Positions 24,941 through 34,329 are shown, counted from the stretch's first letter. The stretch is DNA of 64,000 nucleotides from DATARH01 sp036268075 (GCA_036268075.1 DATAUV010000060.1:1-64000); one strand, 5' to 3'. A program made the numbers and translations. Notes: generated from the sequence alone by a model not told the origin.

Positions 24941-27787
24941 TTATTTGAGGGCGGCGTCGATCGCCCGGCCGAGCGTCTTGAGCCCGGCGGCGAGGTTGCC
25001 CGTGATGTGTACCCTGAGCGCCCGGCGGCCGCGCTCGGCGAGCACGTCGAAATCGCCCCGCGCCTGCGCCGCCTTGACCACGCCGAACGTGTATTTCTGG
25101 CCGGGCACGGGCAGGTCGTGGGCGTCGGCGGCGGTGATCTGCAGGAAGACGCCGCTGTTTGGCCCGCCCTTGTAGGTCTGGCCGGTCGAATGCAGGAAGC
25201 GCGGGCCAAAGCCGAGGCAGGCCGCGAGCTTCTTGCGGTCGCGCAAATGCCGCCGCATCTCCTGCAACGCCTCGATATTGGCGGCGTCGCGCTGAATGTA
25301 GGCGAGGAGCGCGAGGTAGTCGCCGGTCCCGGCGCGGCCGAGATGGGCCTTGAGCGCGGCGGTTAGGTCCTTCGCCTTGGGCTTCAGCTCGCCCTCGTTG
25401 CGCGGATCGGCGAAAAGCTCGATCCCGTCGCCGCTGAAGAACGGCGTTTCGGGCGGCAGCTTGCCGCTCTTTTCGTAAGCGTCGGTCAGCTTGCGCGTCT
25501 CGATCTTGCTGGCCTCGACATCGGGCTGGTCGAACGGGTTGATGCCGATGATCGAGCCGGCGACGGCTGTCGCCATCTCCCAGCGGAAGAATTCCTGGCC
25601 GAGCTGCATCTGGTCGGCGACGACGATGCGCACGACCGGCTGCCCGGCCTCCTCCAGCACGGCGACCGCCTTGTCCTGCTCGGCGTCGCGGTCGCTGTCG
25701 AGCCGCATGTAGACGAAGACGCGGTCGTCGCCATAGACCTTGGGTGGCCCCAGCGACCCGGCATCGACGGGCACCAGCCCGGTGCCGACCTTGCCGGTCG
25801 ATTCGGCCAGAAGCTGTTCGAGCCACGCGCCGAAATCGGCGATGCCCTCCGAGGCGATGACCGTGACCTTGTCGCGGCCCTGGCGCTGGCAGGCGCCGAG
25901 GATCGCGCCGAGGATGACGCCGGGGTTTTCAGCCGGCGGCGCGCTCGATGCGCAAGACCGCACCATCTCGGCCGCGCTTTCCAGGAAGGCGCGCGGGTCG
26001 ATGCCGATCGCGGCGGCCGGCACCATGCCGAAATTCGACAGCACGGAATAACGCCCGCCGATGCTCGGCGCACCGTGGAAGACGGCACGGAACCCCTCGT
26101 CCTTCGCCAGCTTGTCGAGCTTGGAGCCGGGATCGGTGATCGCGATAAAGCGCTTCGCCGCCTCACCGGCGCCGACCGCCTCCGTCGCGCGCTCGAAGAA
26201 ATACTGCTTGAAGATATTGGGTTCGAGCGTCGTGCCCGATTTGCTCGACACGATGAACAGCGTCTTTTTCAAATCGACCGCGTTCTCGAACGACTTGACC
26301 TGCGCCGGATCGGTCGAATCGAGGACATGCAGTTTCGGGTAGCCGGGCTTGGACCCGAAGGTCTCGGCCAGCACCTCGGGGCCGAGGCTCGACCCGCCCA
26401 TGCCGAAGAGCAGGACGTCGGTGAACGCGCCCGACCGCACGTCGCGGGCGAGGGCTTCGAGCGCGCCGGTGTCTTGTTGCTGCTCGGCGACGACATTGAG
26501 CCAGCCGAGCCATTGCGCTTCGTCGGTGCCGCTCCACAGCGACGCGTCATGCTGCCACAACCGCCGGATCTTGCCGTTCTTGCGCCAATCCTCGACCGCC
26601 TCCTTGACCGCCGCGTCGACCGGCGTGGGCAGCGTCGCGGTCATCGTGTTGAGCTTGTGGCCCAGCACCATGCGGCGCTTTTTCTGCACCGCACCGTAGA
26701 GACCGTCGGCGGCGTCGGCGAACTGGCGGACGCCGTCGGAGACGAGCTTTGCGGTGATGTCGTCGATCGAAATCCCGGCGTCGGCCAGCCCCTTCATCAC
26801 CGCCTCGGCCCCGGCCACGTCTTCTTCGAGGCTCTGGCGCACGCGGCCGTGGTCGCGGAAGGCGTCCAGCGTCGCCGGCGGGACCGTGTTGACCGTGTTC
26901 GGACCGATCAGCTCGTCGAGATAGAGGACGTCGCTATAGGCCTTGTTCTTGGTGCCCGTGCTGGCCCATAGCAGGCGCTGGGCCTGTGCGCCTTTCTGGG
27001 CGAGGCGCTGCCAGCGGTCCTCGGCGTAGAGGCGGTGGTAGAGCTGATAGGCGAGCTTGGCGTTGGCGATCGCGATCTTGCCCTTGAGCGCCTCCAGCTT
27101 TGCCTTCTCAGGCCCCGAGGCGGCCGCGATCTTCGCGTCGAGCGCCTCGTCGGCGAGGGTGTCGATGCGGCTGACGAAAAAGCTGGCGACGCTCGCGACG
27201 TGGTTCGGGTCGCCGCCCTTGGCGACGTATTCCTCGATCCCGTCGATATAGGCCCGCACCACGTCGCCATAGACCTGCTGCGAGAACAGCAGCGTCACAT
27301 TGATGTTGATGCCTTCGCTGGTGAGGGTGCGGATCGCCGGGATGCCGTCCTTGGTCGCCGGCACCTTGACCATCAGATTGCGGCGGTCGACGCGCTTCCA
27401 CAGCCGCCGCGCCTCCTCGATCGTCGCGTCGGTGTCCAGCGCCAGATAGGGCGACACTTCGAGGCTGATAAACCCGTCGCGGCCCTGGGTCTGCTGGTAG
27501 ACGCCCTCAAGCTGGTCGGCGCCTTCCCGGATCTCGTGGATCGCCAGCGTCTCGAAGAGAGCGGCCGGGTCGCTGCCGCCCTTGGCCTCGGCGGCGCGGA
27601 TCATCTCGTCGTAATCGTCGCCGTGGCCGATCGCCTTTTCGAAGATCGACGGGTTCGAGGTGACCCCGCGCACGCCGTCTTCCGCGATCAGCTTCTTGAG
27701 CCCGCCGTTTTGCAGCAAGTCGCGGTCGACGAAGTCGAGCCAGACCGACTGCCCGTATTCGTTCAATTCCCTGAGCGGATTGGCCAT
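24941..27787 (-). CDS. tal-pgi: Bifunctional transaldolase / glucose-6-phosphate isomerase fusion
   Basis: A 948-aa fusion. Residues 1-370 are transaldolase, with the Schiff-base lysine K141 in NLMVKVPAT and early SNPSIFEKAI. From about 390 to the end is a phosphoglucose isomerase, with the sugar-phosphate site FGMGGSSLGPEV, FIVSSKSGTTLEPN and the terminal Lys segment GQTYKGGPNSGVF. The order Tal-Pgi is known in some bacteria. The fusion links fructose-6-P from the non-oxidative branch back to glucose-6-P, the zwf substrate, allowing a cyclic flux. It is 49 bp upstream of gnd and about 90 bp downstream of gntK. Confidence 0.96.
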   Translation of the reverse strand: MANPLRELNEYGQSVWLDFVDRDLLQNGGLKKLIAEDGVRGVTSNPSIFEKAIGHGDDYDEMIRAAEAKGGSDPAALFETLAIHEIREGADQLEGVYQQTQGRDGFISLEVSPYLALDTDATIEEARRLWKRVDRRNLMVKVPATKDGIPAIRTLTSEGININVTLLFSQQVYGDVVRAYIDGIEEYVAKGGDPNHVASVASFFVSRIDTLADEALDAKIAAASGPEKAKLEALKGKIAIANAKLAYQLYHRLYAEDRWQRLAQKGAQAQRLLWASTGTKNKAYSDVLYLDELIGPNTVNTVPPATLDAFRDHGRVRQSLEEDVAGAEAVMKGLADAGISIDDITAKLVSDGVRQFADAADGLYGAVQKKRRMVLGHKLNTMTATLPTPVDAAVKEAVEDWRKNGKIRRLWQHDASLWSGTDEAQWLGWLNVVAEQQQDTGALEALARDVRSGAFTDVLLFGMGGSSLGPEVLAETFGSKPGYPKLHVLDSTDPAQVKSFENAVDLKKTLFIVSSKSGTTLEPNIFKQYFFERATEAVGAGEAAKRFIAITDPGSKLDKLAKDEGFRAVFHGAPSIGGRYSVLSNFGMVPAAAIGIDPRAFLESAAEMVRSCASSAPPAENPGVILGAILGACQRQGRDKVTVIASEGIADFGAWLEQLLAESTGKVGTGLVPVDAGSLGPPKVYGDDRVFVYMRLDSDRDAEQDKAVAVLEEAGQPVVRIVVADQMQLGQEFFRWEMATAVAGSIIGINPFDQPDVEASKIETRKLTDAYEKSGKLPPETPFFSGDGIELFADPRNEGELKPKAKDLTAALKAHLGRAGTGDYLALLAYIQRDAANIEALQEMRRHLRDRKKLAACLGFGPRFLHSTGQTYKGGPNSGVFLQITAADAHDLPVPGQKYTFGVVKAAQARGDFDVLAERGRRALRVHITGNLAAGLKTLGRAIDAALK

Positions 27788-27880
27788 GCCCCATGCTCCT
27801 TACGCGCCGGCTCGGCGCGGCAGATCAGTCCTTGTGTCCGTCCCAGTATAACGCGCTTGGTCTATTAGCGGTCCGGCCCA

Positions 27881-28465
27881 TTACCTGTCCAACATCGTGG
27901 CGTTCGGCCGGGACAGGGCCATGACAAGCATATCGACGATCGCCGCGGCCGGGAGATCGACCGAGACGATGATCGGATTTTCGTCCGGCCCCGGCGGCTC
28001 CAGCGCCTCGAACTGGCTGTCGAGCAGTCCCGGCGGCATGAAATGCCCATGTCGTTTCGCCAGCCGGGCCGCGATCAGCTCGCGCCCGCCGTCGAGATAG
28101 ACGAGGGGCACGTCGGGCCTCTGGCCGATGATGGTGTCGCGATAGCGCCGCTTCAACGCCGAGCAGGTCACGACGCCGCATTCTCCGCCGGCTCGCCAGG
28201 CATCGATCCGCGCCGCGATCGCGGCGAGCCAGGGCGCCCGGTCGTTATCGTCGAGCGGATGGCCGGCCTGCATCTTGGCGACGTTTTCCGGCGGGTGAAA
28301 TGTGTCGGCATCGGCAAAGCGCCAGCCGAGCCGGTGCGCAAGGGCCTCGCCGATCGTGGTCTTCCCGACACCGGACACGCCCATCACCACGGCGACGCGC
28401 GCATCCTGCTCAAATTGTCGATCGCGTTCAGCCAATCTCGGCGCGTCCCGCCAAGCCTTGTTCAT
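27881..28465 (-). CDS. gntK: Gluconokinase
   Basis: A 194-aa P-loop kinase phosphorylating gluconate to 6-phosphogluconate. Walker A is GVSGVGKTT (29-37). DADTFHPPENVAKM, CSALKRRYRD and KRHGHFMP are gluconokinase marks. I start at ATG 28465; an ATG ten codons earlier is possible. It feeds gluconate into the pathway encoded directly downstream, so it likely heads or precedes that operon. No gluconate permease is seen. Confidence 0.94.
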   Translation of the reverse strand: MNKAWRDAPRLAERDRQFEQDARVAVVMGVSGVGKTTIGEALAHRLGWRFADADTFHPPENVAKMQAGHPLDDNDRAPWLAAIAARIDAWRAGGECGVVTCSALKRRYRDTIIGQRPDVPLVYLDGGRELIAARLAKRHGHFMPPGLLDSQFEALEPPGPDENPIIVSVDLPAAAIVDMLVMALSRPNATMLDR

Positions 28466-28505
28466 TCTCGCCGTTTCGCCGCCCGCGCGCAACAAACCCG
28501 ACCGG

Positions 28506-29387
28506 TCAGCCGCGGCGCGGGTCGAGGGCGTCGCGGAGGCCGTCGCCGAAGAGGTTCAGCGACAGCACCAGGAGGAAGATCGCGAGACCCGGCCAGATTG
28601 CCATCCACGGAGCCTGAGACAGGAAATGGCTGGCGACGTTGAGCATGCTGCCCCAGCTCGGATCGGGCGGCTGCTGGCCGAGGCCGAGAAAGCTCAGCGT
28701 CGCCTCGGCGATGATCGCGGCGGCGCTCGCCAGCGTCGCCTGGACGAGAATCGGGGCGACGATGTTGGGCAGGATGTGGCGGAGCATGATCCGCCGGTGC
28801 GGGTTGCCGAGCGCGCGCGCCGCCTCGATGTAGTCCTCGTGCTTGACCGACAGCACCTGCCCGCGCGTCAGCCGCGCGAAGATCGGCATCTGCGACACGC
28901 CGATCGCGATCATCGCGTTGGCGAGGTTGGGGCCGAGGAACGCGGCGAGCGCGATCGCGAGGATCAGGAACGGGATCGCCAGCATCGCGTCGATCACGCG
29001 CATCAGCGTGCCGTCGACGAACCCTCCGACATAGCCCGAAACGAGCCCCAGCGGCACGCCGATCGTCAGCGCCAGCGACACCGAGACCAGCCCCGCCAGC
29101 AGCGACGCGCGCGTGCCCCAAATCACCCGGGCGAGCACGTCGCGGCCGATCTCGTCGGTGCCGAACCAATGCAGCGCCGTAGGCGGCTTGCGCACCGCCG
29201 CCCAGTTCGTCGCGATCGGGTCGTAGGGTGAGACGAGCGGCGCCAGCACGGCGATCATGATGAAGAGGATCACGATCCCGAGCCCGACCACCGCTACTCG
29301 CCGCCGCACCAGCCGACGCAGCGCCCGGCGCCAGGGACGCTCGCCCTCATCGGCCGCGACGGCGGCGGAGACGGTCTCGGCGGTCAT
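28506..29387 (-). CDS. Peptide/nickel-type ABC transporter permease (DppC-like)
   Basis: A 293-aa inner-membrane permease. A basic cytosolic N-terminus (about 1-30) is followed by a first membrane helix and the OppC N-terminal domain (PYDPIATNW, HWFGTDEIGRDVLARVIWG). Five further helices carry the EAA loop DYIEAARALGNPHRRIMLRHILPN, which contacts the ATPase. Its ATG overlaps the stop of the DppB-like gene (ATGA). No ATPases or binding protein follow in the window. Confidence 0.92.
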   Translation of the reverse strand: MTAETVSAAVAADEGERPWRRALRRLVRRRVAVVGLGIVILFIMIAVLAPLVSPYDPIATNWAAVRKPPTALHWFGTDEIGRDVLARVIWGTRASLLAGLVSVSLALTIGVPLGLVSGYVGGFVDGTLMRVIDAMLAIPFLILAIALAAFLGPNLANAMIAIGVSQMPIFARLTRGQVLSVKHEDYIEAARALGNPHRRIMLRHILPNIVAPILVQATLASAAAIIAEATLSFLGLGQQPPDPSWGSMLNVASHFLSQAPWMAIWPGLAIFLLVLSLNLFGDGLRDALDPRRG

Positions 29388-30325
29388 CCGCGCAGACGCG
29401 GGTTGATCAGCACATAGGCGATGTCGGCGAGTAAGTTCAGCAGGATATAGGCCATCGCCGTACAGAGGACGACGCCCTGCACGACCGCGTAGTCGCGGTT
29501 GAACACGGCGTCGACGATCAGCTTGCCAAAGCCGGGGATCGAGAAGACCTGCTCGGTCAGGACGGCGCCGGACAACAGCGCCCCGAATTCGAGCGCCCCC
29601 AGCGTCACCACCGGCACCAGCGCGTTGCGCAATGCGTGGCGCAGCACCACCCGCTTTTCGCTGAGCCCCTTGGCGCGCGCGGTGCGGACGTAATCGGCGC
29701 CGAGCACTTGCAGCATCGCGCTCCGCGTGTGCCGCATCATCACCGCGGCGATCGCGTTGCCGAGCACAAAGGCCGGCATGATCAGGGTCAGCAGGTTCTG
29801 GCGCAGGCTTTCCGCCGGGCTGACAAAGCCCGAGGCCGGGAGCCAGTCGAGCTTGACCGAGAACAGGAGGATCAACAGGATTCCGAGCCAGAAATTGGGG
29901 ATCGACAGGCCCCACAGCGCCGCCATCGTCGCCCCGTAATCGACCGCGGTGTTGTTCCTGACCGCGGCGATGATCCCGGCCGGCACGCCGATCGTCAGCG
30001 CGATGACCAGGGCAAAAAAGGCGAGCTCGCCGGTCACCGGCAATTTCTCGACGACGAGGTCCCGCACCGGCCGCTTGATGCGGATCGACTCGCCGAGGTC
30101 GCCATGCACGACGCCCTTGATCCACAGCACGTAACGGGTCGGCAGCGGGTCGTCGAGGTGGTATTTCTGGCGCAGATACGCGACCACCGACGGGTCGGCA
30201 TCCTCCCCCGCCAGCGCCAATGCCGGGTCGCCCGGCAAAAGCTGCTGCAGCCCGAAGATCAGCACCGACACAAAGAACAGGGTCGGCACGATCAGCGCGA
30301 GGCGGCGGATAAGGAAGGTGGCCAT
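29384..30325 (-). CDS. Peptide/nickel-type ABC transporter permease (DppB-like)
   Basis: A 313-aa partner permease with about six helices. LLPGDPALALAG after helix 1 and GDLGESIRIKRPV are typical of DppB/OppB. The EAA loop is DYVRTARAKGLSEKRVVLRHALRN. MATFLIRRLAL at 30325 has GGGAA six bases upstream; an ATG six codons earlier is less likely. It is divergent from the amidohydrolase gene across 66 bp. The solute is unknown: peptides, nickel, opines and sugars are all precedents in the family. Confidence 0.92.
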   Translation of the reverse strand: MATFLIRRLALIVPTLFFVSVLIFGLQQLLPGDPALALAGEDADPSVVAYLRQKYHLDDPLPTRYVLWIKGVVHGDLGESIRIKRPVRDLVVEKLPVTGELAFFALVIALTIGVPAGIIAAVRNNTAVDYGATMAALWGLSIPNFWLGILLILLFSVKLDWLPASGFVSPAESLRQNLLTLIMPAFVLGNAIAAVMMRHTRSAMLQVLGADYVRTARAKGLSEKRVVLRHALRNALVPVVTLGALEFGALLSGAVLTEQVFSIPGFGKLIVDAVFNRDYAVVQGVVLCTAMAYILLNLLADIAYVLINPRLRG

Positions 30326-30391
30326 CGCCGGTTCCCATACCACGAAGCCGCGCGCCGCGTTATCCTTCGCTAGCTTTAGGAGAACTCCCCC

Positions 30392-31477
30392 ATGCTGTTC
30401 ACCTGCCTGCCGCCCGGTTCACGGATCGAGGGGCGGTTTCCCGGACCGCGGCGCTATCGCGGCAAGTGGTTCACGGTCGACATCCACTGCCACGTCCATC
30501 TCGACAAGGCGGACGAGATGGTCAAGCCGCACTGGGACCCCAACCGCGACGCGACGATGAAATTCGCCAACGAGCGCACCCGCGCGGTGCAGGCGGAACA
30601 GGCGCGGCGGACCCATGTCCAGCTTACGTCGGTCGAGCAGCGGCTCGCCGACATGGACGTCATGGGCATCGACATGCAGGCGTTCTCGCCGGCGCCGGTG
30701 CAGATGTTCTATTGGACCGACCCCGATCTCGGCCTCGCGACGGCGCGGACGGTCAACGACAACATCGCGGATATCGTCGGCAAGCACCCCGATCGCTTTG
30801 TCGGCCTCGGCACGATCCCGTTCCAGGCGCCGGAGCTGGCGATTCGCGAATTGGAGCGCATCACCGGGTCGCTCGGGTTTCGCGGGATCGAGATTTCCTC
30901 CAACGTCGACGGCGCCGATTTCTCCGATCCCAAGTTCCGCCCGATTTTCCAGCGCTGCGAGGAGCTTGGGGTGCTCTTGTTCATGCACCCGTCGGGCTTC
31001 ACCGACGGGCGGCGGTTCGGCGACCATTATTTCAGCAACATCATCGGCATCCCGCTCGAATCGACGATCGCGGTGCATCACCTGATCTTCGGCGGGGTGC
31101 TCGACGCGTATCCGAAGCTGAAGGTCGTCGTCGCGCATGGCGGCGGGTACCTGCCGGCCTATTCGGGCCGCATCGACCACGGCGCCTCGGCGCGGCCGGA
31201 TTGCTGCGAGCACCTGAAGGAAGACCCGACCACGTACCTGAAGCGCCTGCATTTCGACACGATGGTGTTCACCCACCATCAGCTCGAATACCTGGTGCAA
31301 CAGTACGGGCCGGACCACGTGCTGATGGGCACCGACTATCCCTACGACATGGGCGAGACCGACCCGATCGGGTTTGTCGAGACCTCACCGGGGCTTAGCG
31401 ACGCCGAGCGCCGGATGATCTTCGGCGGCAACGCGGCCCGGCTGTTGGGTGTCGAGGTTCCCGCCAACCTACGGTAG
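30392..31477 (+). CDS. Amidohydrolase 2 family metal-dependent hydrolase/decarboxylase
   Basis: A 361-aa TIM-barrel enzyme related to ACMSD and gamma-resorcylate decarboxylases. The metal ligands are H32 and H34 (DIHCHVHLD), a His in LLFMHPSG, a His in VVVAHGGGYLP and the Asp of MGTDYPYDMGE. The substrate is unknown; aromatic carboxylic acids are the family precedent. AGGAG precedes the ATG. Its TAG stop is formed by the first bases of a palindromic repeat (31474-31548). It is divergent from the ABC permeases and could share their regulation. Confidence 0.88.
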   Translation: MLFTCLPPGSRIEGRFPGPRRYRGKWFTVDIHCHVHLDKADEMVKPHWDPNRDATMKFANERTRAVQAEQARRTHVQLTSVEQRLADMDVMGIDMQAFSPAPVQMFYWTDPDLGLATARTVNDNIADIVGKHPDRFVGLGTIPFQAPELAIRELERITGSLGFRGIEISSNVDGADFSDPKFRPIFQRCEELGVLLFMHPSGFTDGRRFGDHYFSNIIGIPLESTIAVHHLIFGGVLDAYPKLKVVVAHGGGYLPAYSGRIDHGASARPDCCEHLKEDPTTYLKRLHFDTMVFTHHQLEYLVQQYGPDHVLMGTDYPYDMGETDPIGFVETSPGLSDAERRMIFGGNAARLLGVEVPANLR

Positions 31478-31548
31478 GGCGGAAAAGCGCAGCGCATTCC
31501 GCCGGCGCTGTCGGCCGGCGGAATGCGCCCGCGGCTTGTCCGCCCTAC
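31474..31548. repeat. Palindromic intergenic repeat (GTAGGGCGG family)
   Basis: Arms 31474-31503 and 31517-31548 pair imperfectly: the outer GTAGGGCGGA and inner GCGCATTCCGCC portions match, with changes between. The repeat's GTAG supplies the amidohydrolase stop at 31475-31477. It is related in plan to the GTAGGATGGG element at 174-257. Confidence 0.8.
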
Positions 31549-31657
31549 GGTCCTTGCCGATCCGTTGACCGGGACACGCGCCAACCCGCGTTTTCCGGAA
31601 CCTTGCTCGCGCCCGGCTTGTTTGGGGAGCACGTGTTGACGGATCGGAGTTTGAAGC

Positions 31658-31843
31658 ATGGACAAGGATCGGGTTACCGGGACCGCCAAGAAGGCGACCG
31701 GCAAGGTCAAGGAAGTCGCCGGCCGCGCCGTCGGCAGCCGACATACCGAGGCGGAGGGCAAGGTCGAGCAGGCCGAGGGCCGGGTCGAGAACGCCGGCGG
31801 CAAGGCGAAGGACGCCGTGCGCGAACTGGTCGGCAAGAAGTAG
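31658..31843 (+). CDS. csbD: CsbD-family stress protein
   Basis: A 61-aa very polar, Lys/Glu/Gly-rich protein of the CsbD family. It matches the usual plan MDKDRVTGTAKKATGKVKEVAG and ends with KAKDAVRELVGKK. These proteins are induced by general stress in many bacteria; the molecular role is unknown. It is 12 bp upstream of a DUF3309 mini-gene, which often accompanies it. Confidence 0.92.
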   Translation: MDKDRVTGTAKKATGKVKEVAGRAVGSRHTEAEGKVEQAEGRVENAGGKAKDAVRELVGKK

Positions 31844-31855
31844 GAGAGGAACGCG

Positions 31856-31999
31856 ATGCGCTTCCTCCTCCTCCTCATCGTGATCCTGCTGCTCGTCGGC
31901 GCCCTGCCGCTGTGGCCGTATAGCGGCGGCTGGGGCTACTACCCGTCGGGCGGGTTGGGATTGCTGGTGATCATTATGATCGTCGTCTTGCTGTTTTGA
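31856..31999 (+). CDS. DUF3309-family small membrane protein
   Basis: A 47-aa protein read from ATG 31856 to TGA 31997-31999. It consists of one strongly hydrophobic helix (FLLLLIVILLLVGALPLWPY), a Gly/Tyr/Ser turn and a second hydrophobic helix (LGLLVIIMIVVLLF). This two-helix plan with a WPYSxGWGYYPSGG loop is DUF3309, found next to csbD-like genes in proteobacteria. GGAGAGG precedes the ATG. Function unknown; envelope stress is suggested only by the neighbour. Confidence 0.85.
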   Translation: MRFLLLLIVILLLVGALPLWPYSGGWGYYPSGGLGLLVIIMIVVLLF

Positions 32000-32086
32000 A
32001 GAAAGCCCGCCGCCGTTGACAGGCGCTCGCTTCGCCCCGCACCATCCGTCCCTTGGTTAGGTTGGCGGATCGCGGGAGATGGCGGG

Positions 32087-32884
32087 ATGAATGACGGCGG
32101 CGACGGGCTCGTCCTTTACGAGTGCAGCGACAAGATCGCGACGATCACGATCAACCGGCCCGACAAGCTCAACGCGGTCAGCGACGAGGTCGTGGCGGGG
32201 CTGTCCGAGGCGCTGCGCCGGTTCGACCTCGACGAAAACGCCGAGGTCGCGATCCTCAACGGCCGCGGCCGCGCCTTTTCCAGCGGCGCCGACGTGCGCC
32301 AGCGCCAGCTTCGCACCCGCGAGGAATTCGAGAAGCTCGGCGGCCCGCAAGGCTGGGGCACCAATTCCGCCGATCTCCTGACCCGCTCCACCAACTGGAA
32401 GCCGGTCATCGCGGCGGTGCATGGCTACGTCATGGGGCTCGCGCTCGGGCTGACGCTCGAATGCGACCTGATCGTCGCCGCCGAGGGCACGCGGTTCCAG
32501 CTTACCGAGACCGCCCGCGGGCTCGGAGCGTCGCGGTACTGGGCGCTGTTCCAGTACCGCTCGGCCGCCGCGTTCGGCGACGAGATCGCCTTTACCGGGC
32601 GGTTCTTCACCGCTGAGGAAGGGTTCAAGGCCGGGCTCTTCAACCGCGTCGCGCCCGAGGGCAAGCATCTCGACGTGGCGCGCGAACTGGCCGCGCAGGT
32701 GGCGAAGAACCCGCCGCTCAGCGTCCGCACGACGGTCCGCACCCGGCGGTGGTACATGGAGCGGATGACCCGCGAGGCCCAGCACATGGCCGCGCCGTTC
32801 CGGCTCTATCTGACCGAGGATTTCAAGGAAGCCGCCAGCGCCTTCGCCGAAAAGCGCCAGCCCCGCGGGTTCAAGGGGCGGTAG
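32087..32884 (+). CDS. Enoyl-CoA hydratase/isomerase family protein
   Basis: A 265-aa crotonase-fold enzyme. The oxyanion-hole segments are FSSGADVR and HGYVMGLALGL. Glutamates corresponding to both catalytic Glu of crotonase are present (QLTETARG and GDEIAFTG). That supports hydratase or a related activity; the exact acyl-CoA is unknown. It is followed by a palindromic repeat and a CaiB-type CoA-transferase, so it may process the CoA ester that the transferase makes. Confidence 0.88.
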   Translation: MNDGGDGLVLYECSDKIATITINRPDKLNAVSDEVVAGLSEALRRFDLDENAEVAILNGRGRAFSSGADVRQRQLRTREEFEKLGGPQGWGTNSADLLTRSTNWKPVIAAVHGYVMGLALGLTLECDLIVAAEGTRFQLTETARGLGASRYWALFQYRSAAAFGDEIAFTGRFFTAEEGFKAGLFNRVAPEGKHLDVARELAAQVAKNPPLSVRTTVRTRRWYMERMTREAQHMAAPFRLYLTEDFKEAASAFAEKRQPRGFKGR

Positions 32885-32904
32885 GGGTGCGGGTTCCGCA
32901 CAAA

Positions 32905-33054
32905 AATCCCCTCGCCCGCATTGCGGGAGAGGGTGGCGAGCGAAGTGAGCCGGGTGAGGGCGCGGCGCGCAGCGACGCGGCTGACGCCGGGCCCTCACCC
33001 TCCCATCGCTTTGCGATGGGTCCCTCCCTCTCCCGCAATGCGGGCGAGGGGATT
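32905..33054. repeat. 29-bp perfect inverted repeat
   Basis: Arms 32905-32933 and 33026-33054 are exact reverse complements (AATCCCCTCGCCC / GGGCGAGGGGATT outer ends). An inner hairpin CCCATCGC / GCGATGGG lies at about 33003-33020. It fills the gap between the enoyl-CoA hydratase and the CoA-transferase and ends 11 bases before the transferase ATG. Confidence 0.9.
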
Positions 33055-33065
33055 CGTTGAGTCCC

Positions 33066-34262
33066 ATGGCCGCTCGCGCCAATACCCCTCTGGCCGGGGT
33101 CGTCGTCCTCGATTTCGGGCAGGTCTATCAGGGTCCGTACGCGTCGATGCTGATGGCGAAGGCCGGGGCCGATGTCATCAAGATCGAGCCGCCGCTGGGC
33201 GAGCCGCTGCGCCGCCGGGCGCCGCCCGGGCTCAGCACGACGTTTCCGATCGCGATGCTCAACGGCAACAAGCGCGCGATCACGTTGAACCTCAAGGATT
33301 CGCGAGGGGTGGCGCTGCTGAAGCGGCTGGCGCTCAAGGGCGACGTGCTGCTGGAGAATTTCGCGCCGGGTGTCATGGACCGGCTCGGGGTCGGGTGGAA
33401 TGTGCTGCACGAGATCAATCCGCGGCTGATCTACGCCTCGGGATCGGGTTACGGGCTCAGCGGGCCGGATCGCGACAATCTGGCGATGGACCTGACGATC
33501 CAGGCGTTTTCCGGGATGATGAGCACGACGGGGCTCTCCGACGGGGAGCCGCTGAAGGCGGGGCCGGCGGTCGTGGACTTCTTGAGCGGCATCCACCTCT
33601 ACGCGGCGACGCTGACGGCGCTATACGAGCGCGAGCACACCGGGATCGGCCGGCTCGTCGAGGTGGCGATGGAGGAGGCCGCCTATACGACGATGACCTC
33701 GCAGATGGAGGCGCATTGGCGCACCGGCGGGGTGCCGCCGCGCACCGGCAACGCCAGCCACGGACGCGTGCCGATCAACGTCTACCCGACCGCCGACGGC
33801 TATATCGCGATGAACCTCGCGGTCGAGGAGCACTGGCATAACCTCTTGGCGGCGATGGGGCGCGAGGAGTTGCGCGACGACCCTCGCTACAAGGACAACG
33901 CGGCCCGGGTCGCCAACCGCGAGCTGGTCGACGAGACGATCTCGGCCTGGACCCGGATGCTTCCGAAGATGGAGATATTCGCGATCGCCCGGCAGCGCCG
34001 CATCCCGCTCGCGCCGGTGCGCAATGTCGACGAGGTCATGCGCGACCCACACATGCACGAGCGCGGGATGCTGGAATGGATCGAGCATGACGAGATCGGC
34101 CGCATCGTGGTGCCCAACACGCCGCTCCGCCTCCACGGCGCCGACAAGGTGCCGACGACCCCGAGCCCCAAGCTCGGCCAGCACAACGACGCGGTCTACG
34201 GCGGAATGCTGGGCCTCTCGGCCGGCGAGATCGCGGAACTGAAGGCGGTGGGGGTGATTTAG
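33066..34262 (+). CDS. CaiB/BaiF family (class III) CoA-transferase
   Basis: A 398-aa family III CoA-transferase. The catalytic Asp is D142 in NLAMDLTIQAFSG. The N-terminal VLDFGQVYQGPYASMLMAKAGADVIKIEPP block is diagnostic. ATG 33066 is used; a TTG three codons earlier is in frame. The donor and acceptor acids are unknown. No ribosome site is evident other than the GA-rich arm of the palindromic repeat, which ends just upstream. Confidence 0.92.
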   Translation: MAARANTPLAGVVVLDFGQVYQGPYASMLMAKAGADVIKIEPPLGEPLRRRAPPGLSTTFPIAMLNGNKRAITLNLKDSRGVALLKRLALKGDVLLENFAPGVMDRLGVGWNVLHEINPRLIYASGSGYGLSGPDRDNLAMDLTIQAFSGMMSTTGLSDGEPLKAGPAVVDFLSGIHLYAATLTALYEREHTGIGRLVEVAMEEAAYTTMTSQMEAHWRTGGVPPRTGNASHGRVPINVYPTADGYIAMNLAVEEHWHNLLAAMGREELRDDPRYKDNAARVANRELVDETISAWTRMLPKMEIFAIARQRRIPLAPVRNVDEVMRDPHMHERGMLEWIEHDEIGRIVVPNTPLRLHGADKVPTTPSPKLGQHNDAVYGGMLGLSAGEIAELKAVGVI

Positions 34263-34329
34263 CGGGCGGGCCGGGACGCGAGCGAGGCGCGGTCGTTTAC
34301 CGCTACGCAGCGTCTTTCCGGATGGTTGA

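Noticed and set aside
22168..24948. Very long open frame on the plus strand opposite zwf and gnd
   Set aside because: It is exactly antisense to two certain enzymes in a high-GC genome, has no family match and is Arg/Gly/Asp-biased as expected of a shadow frame.
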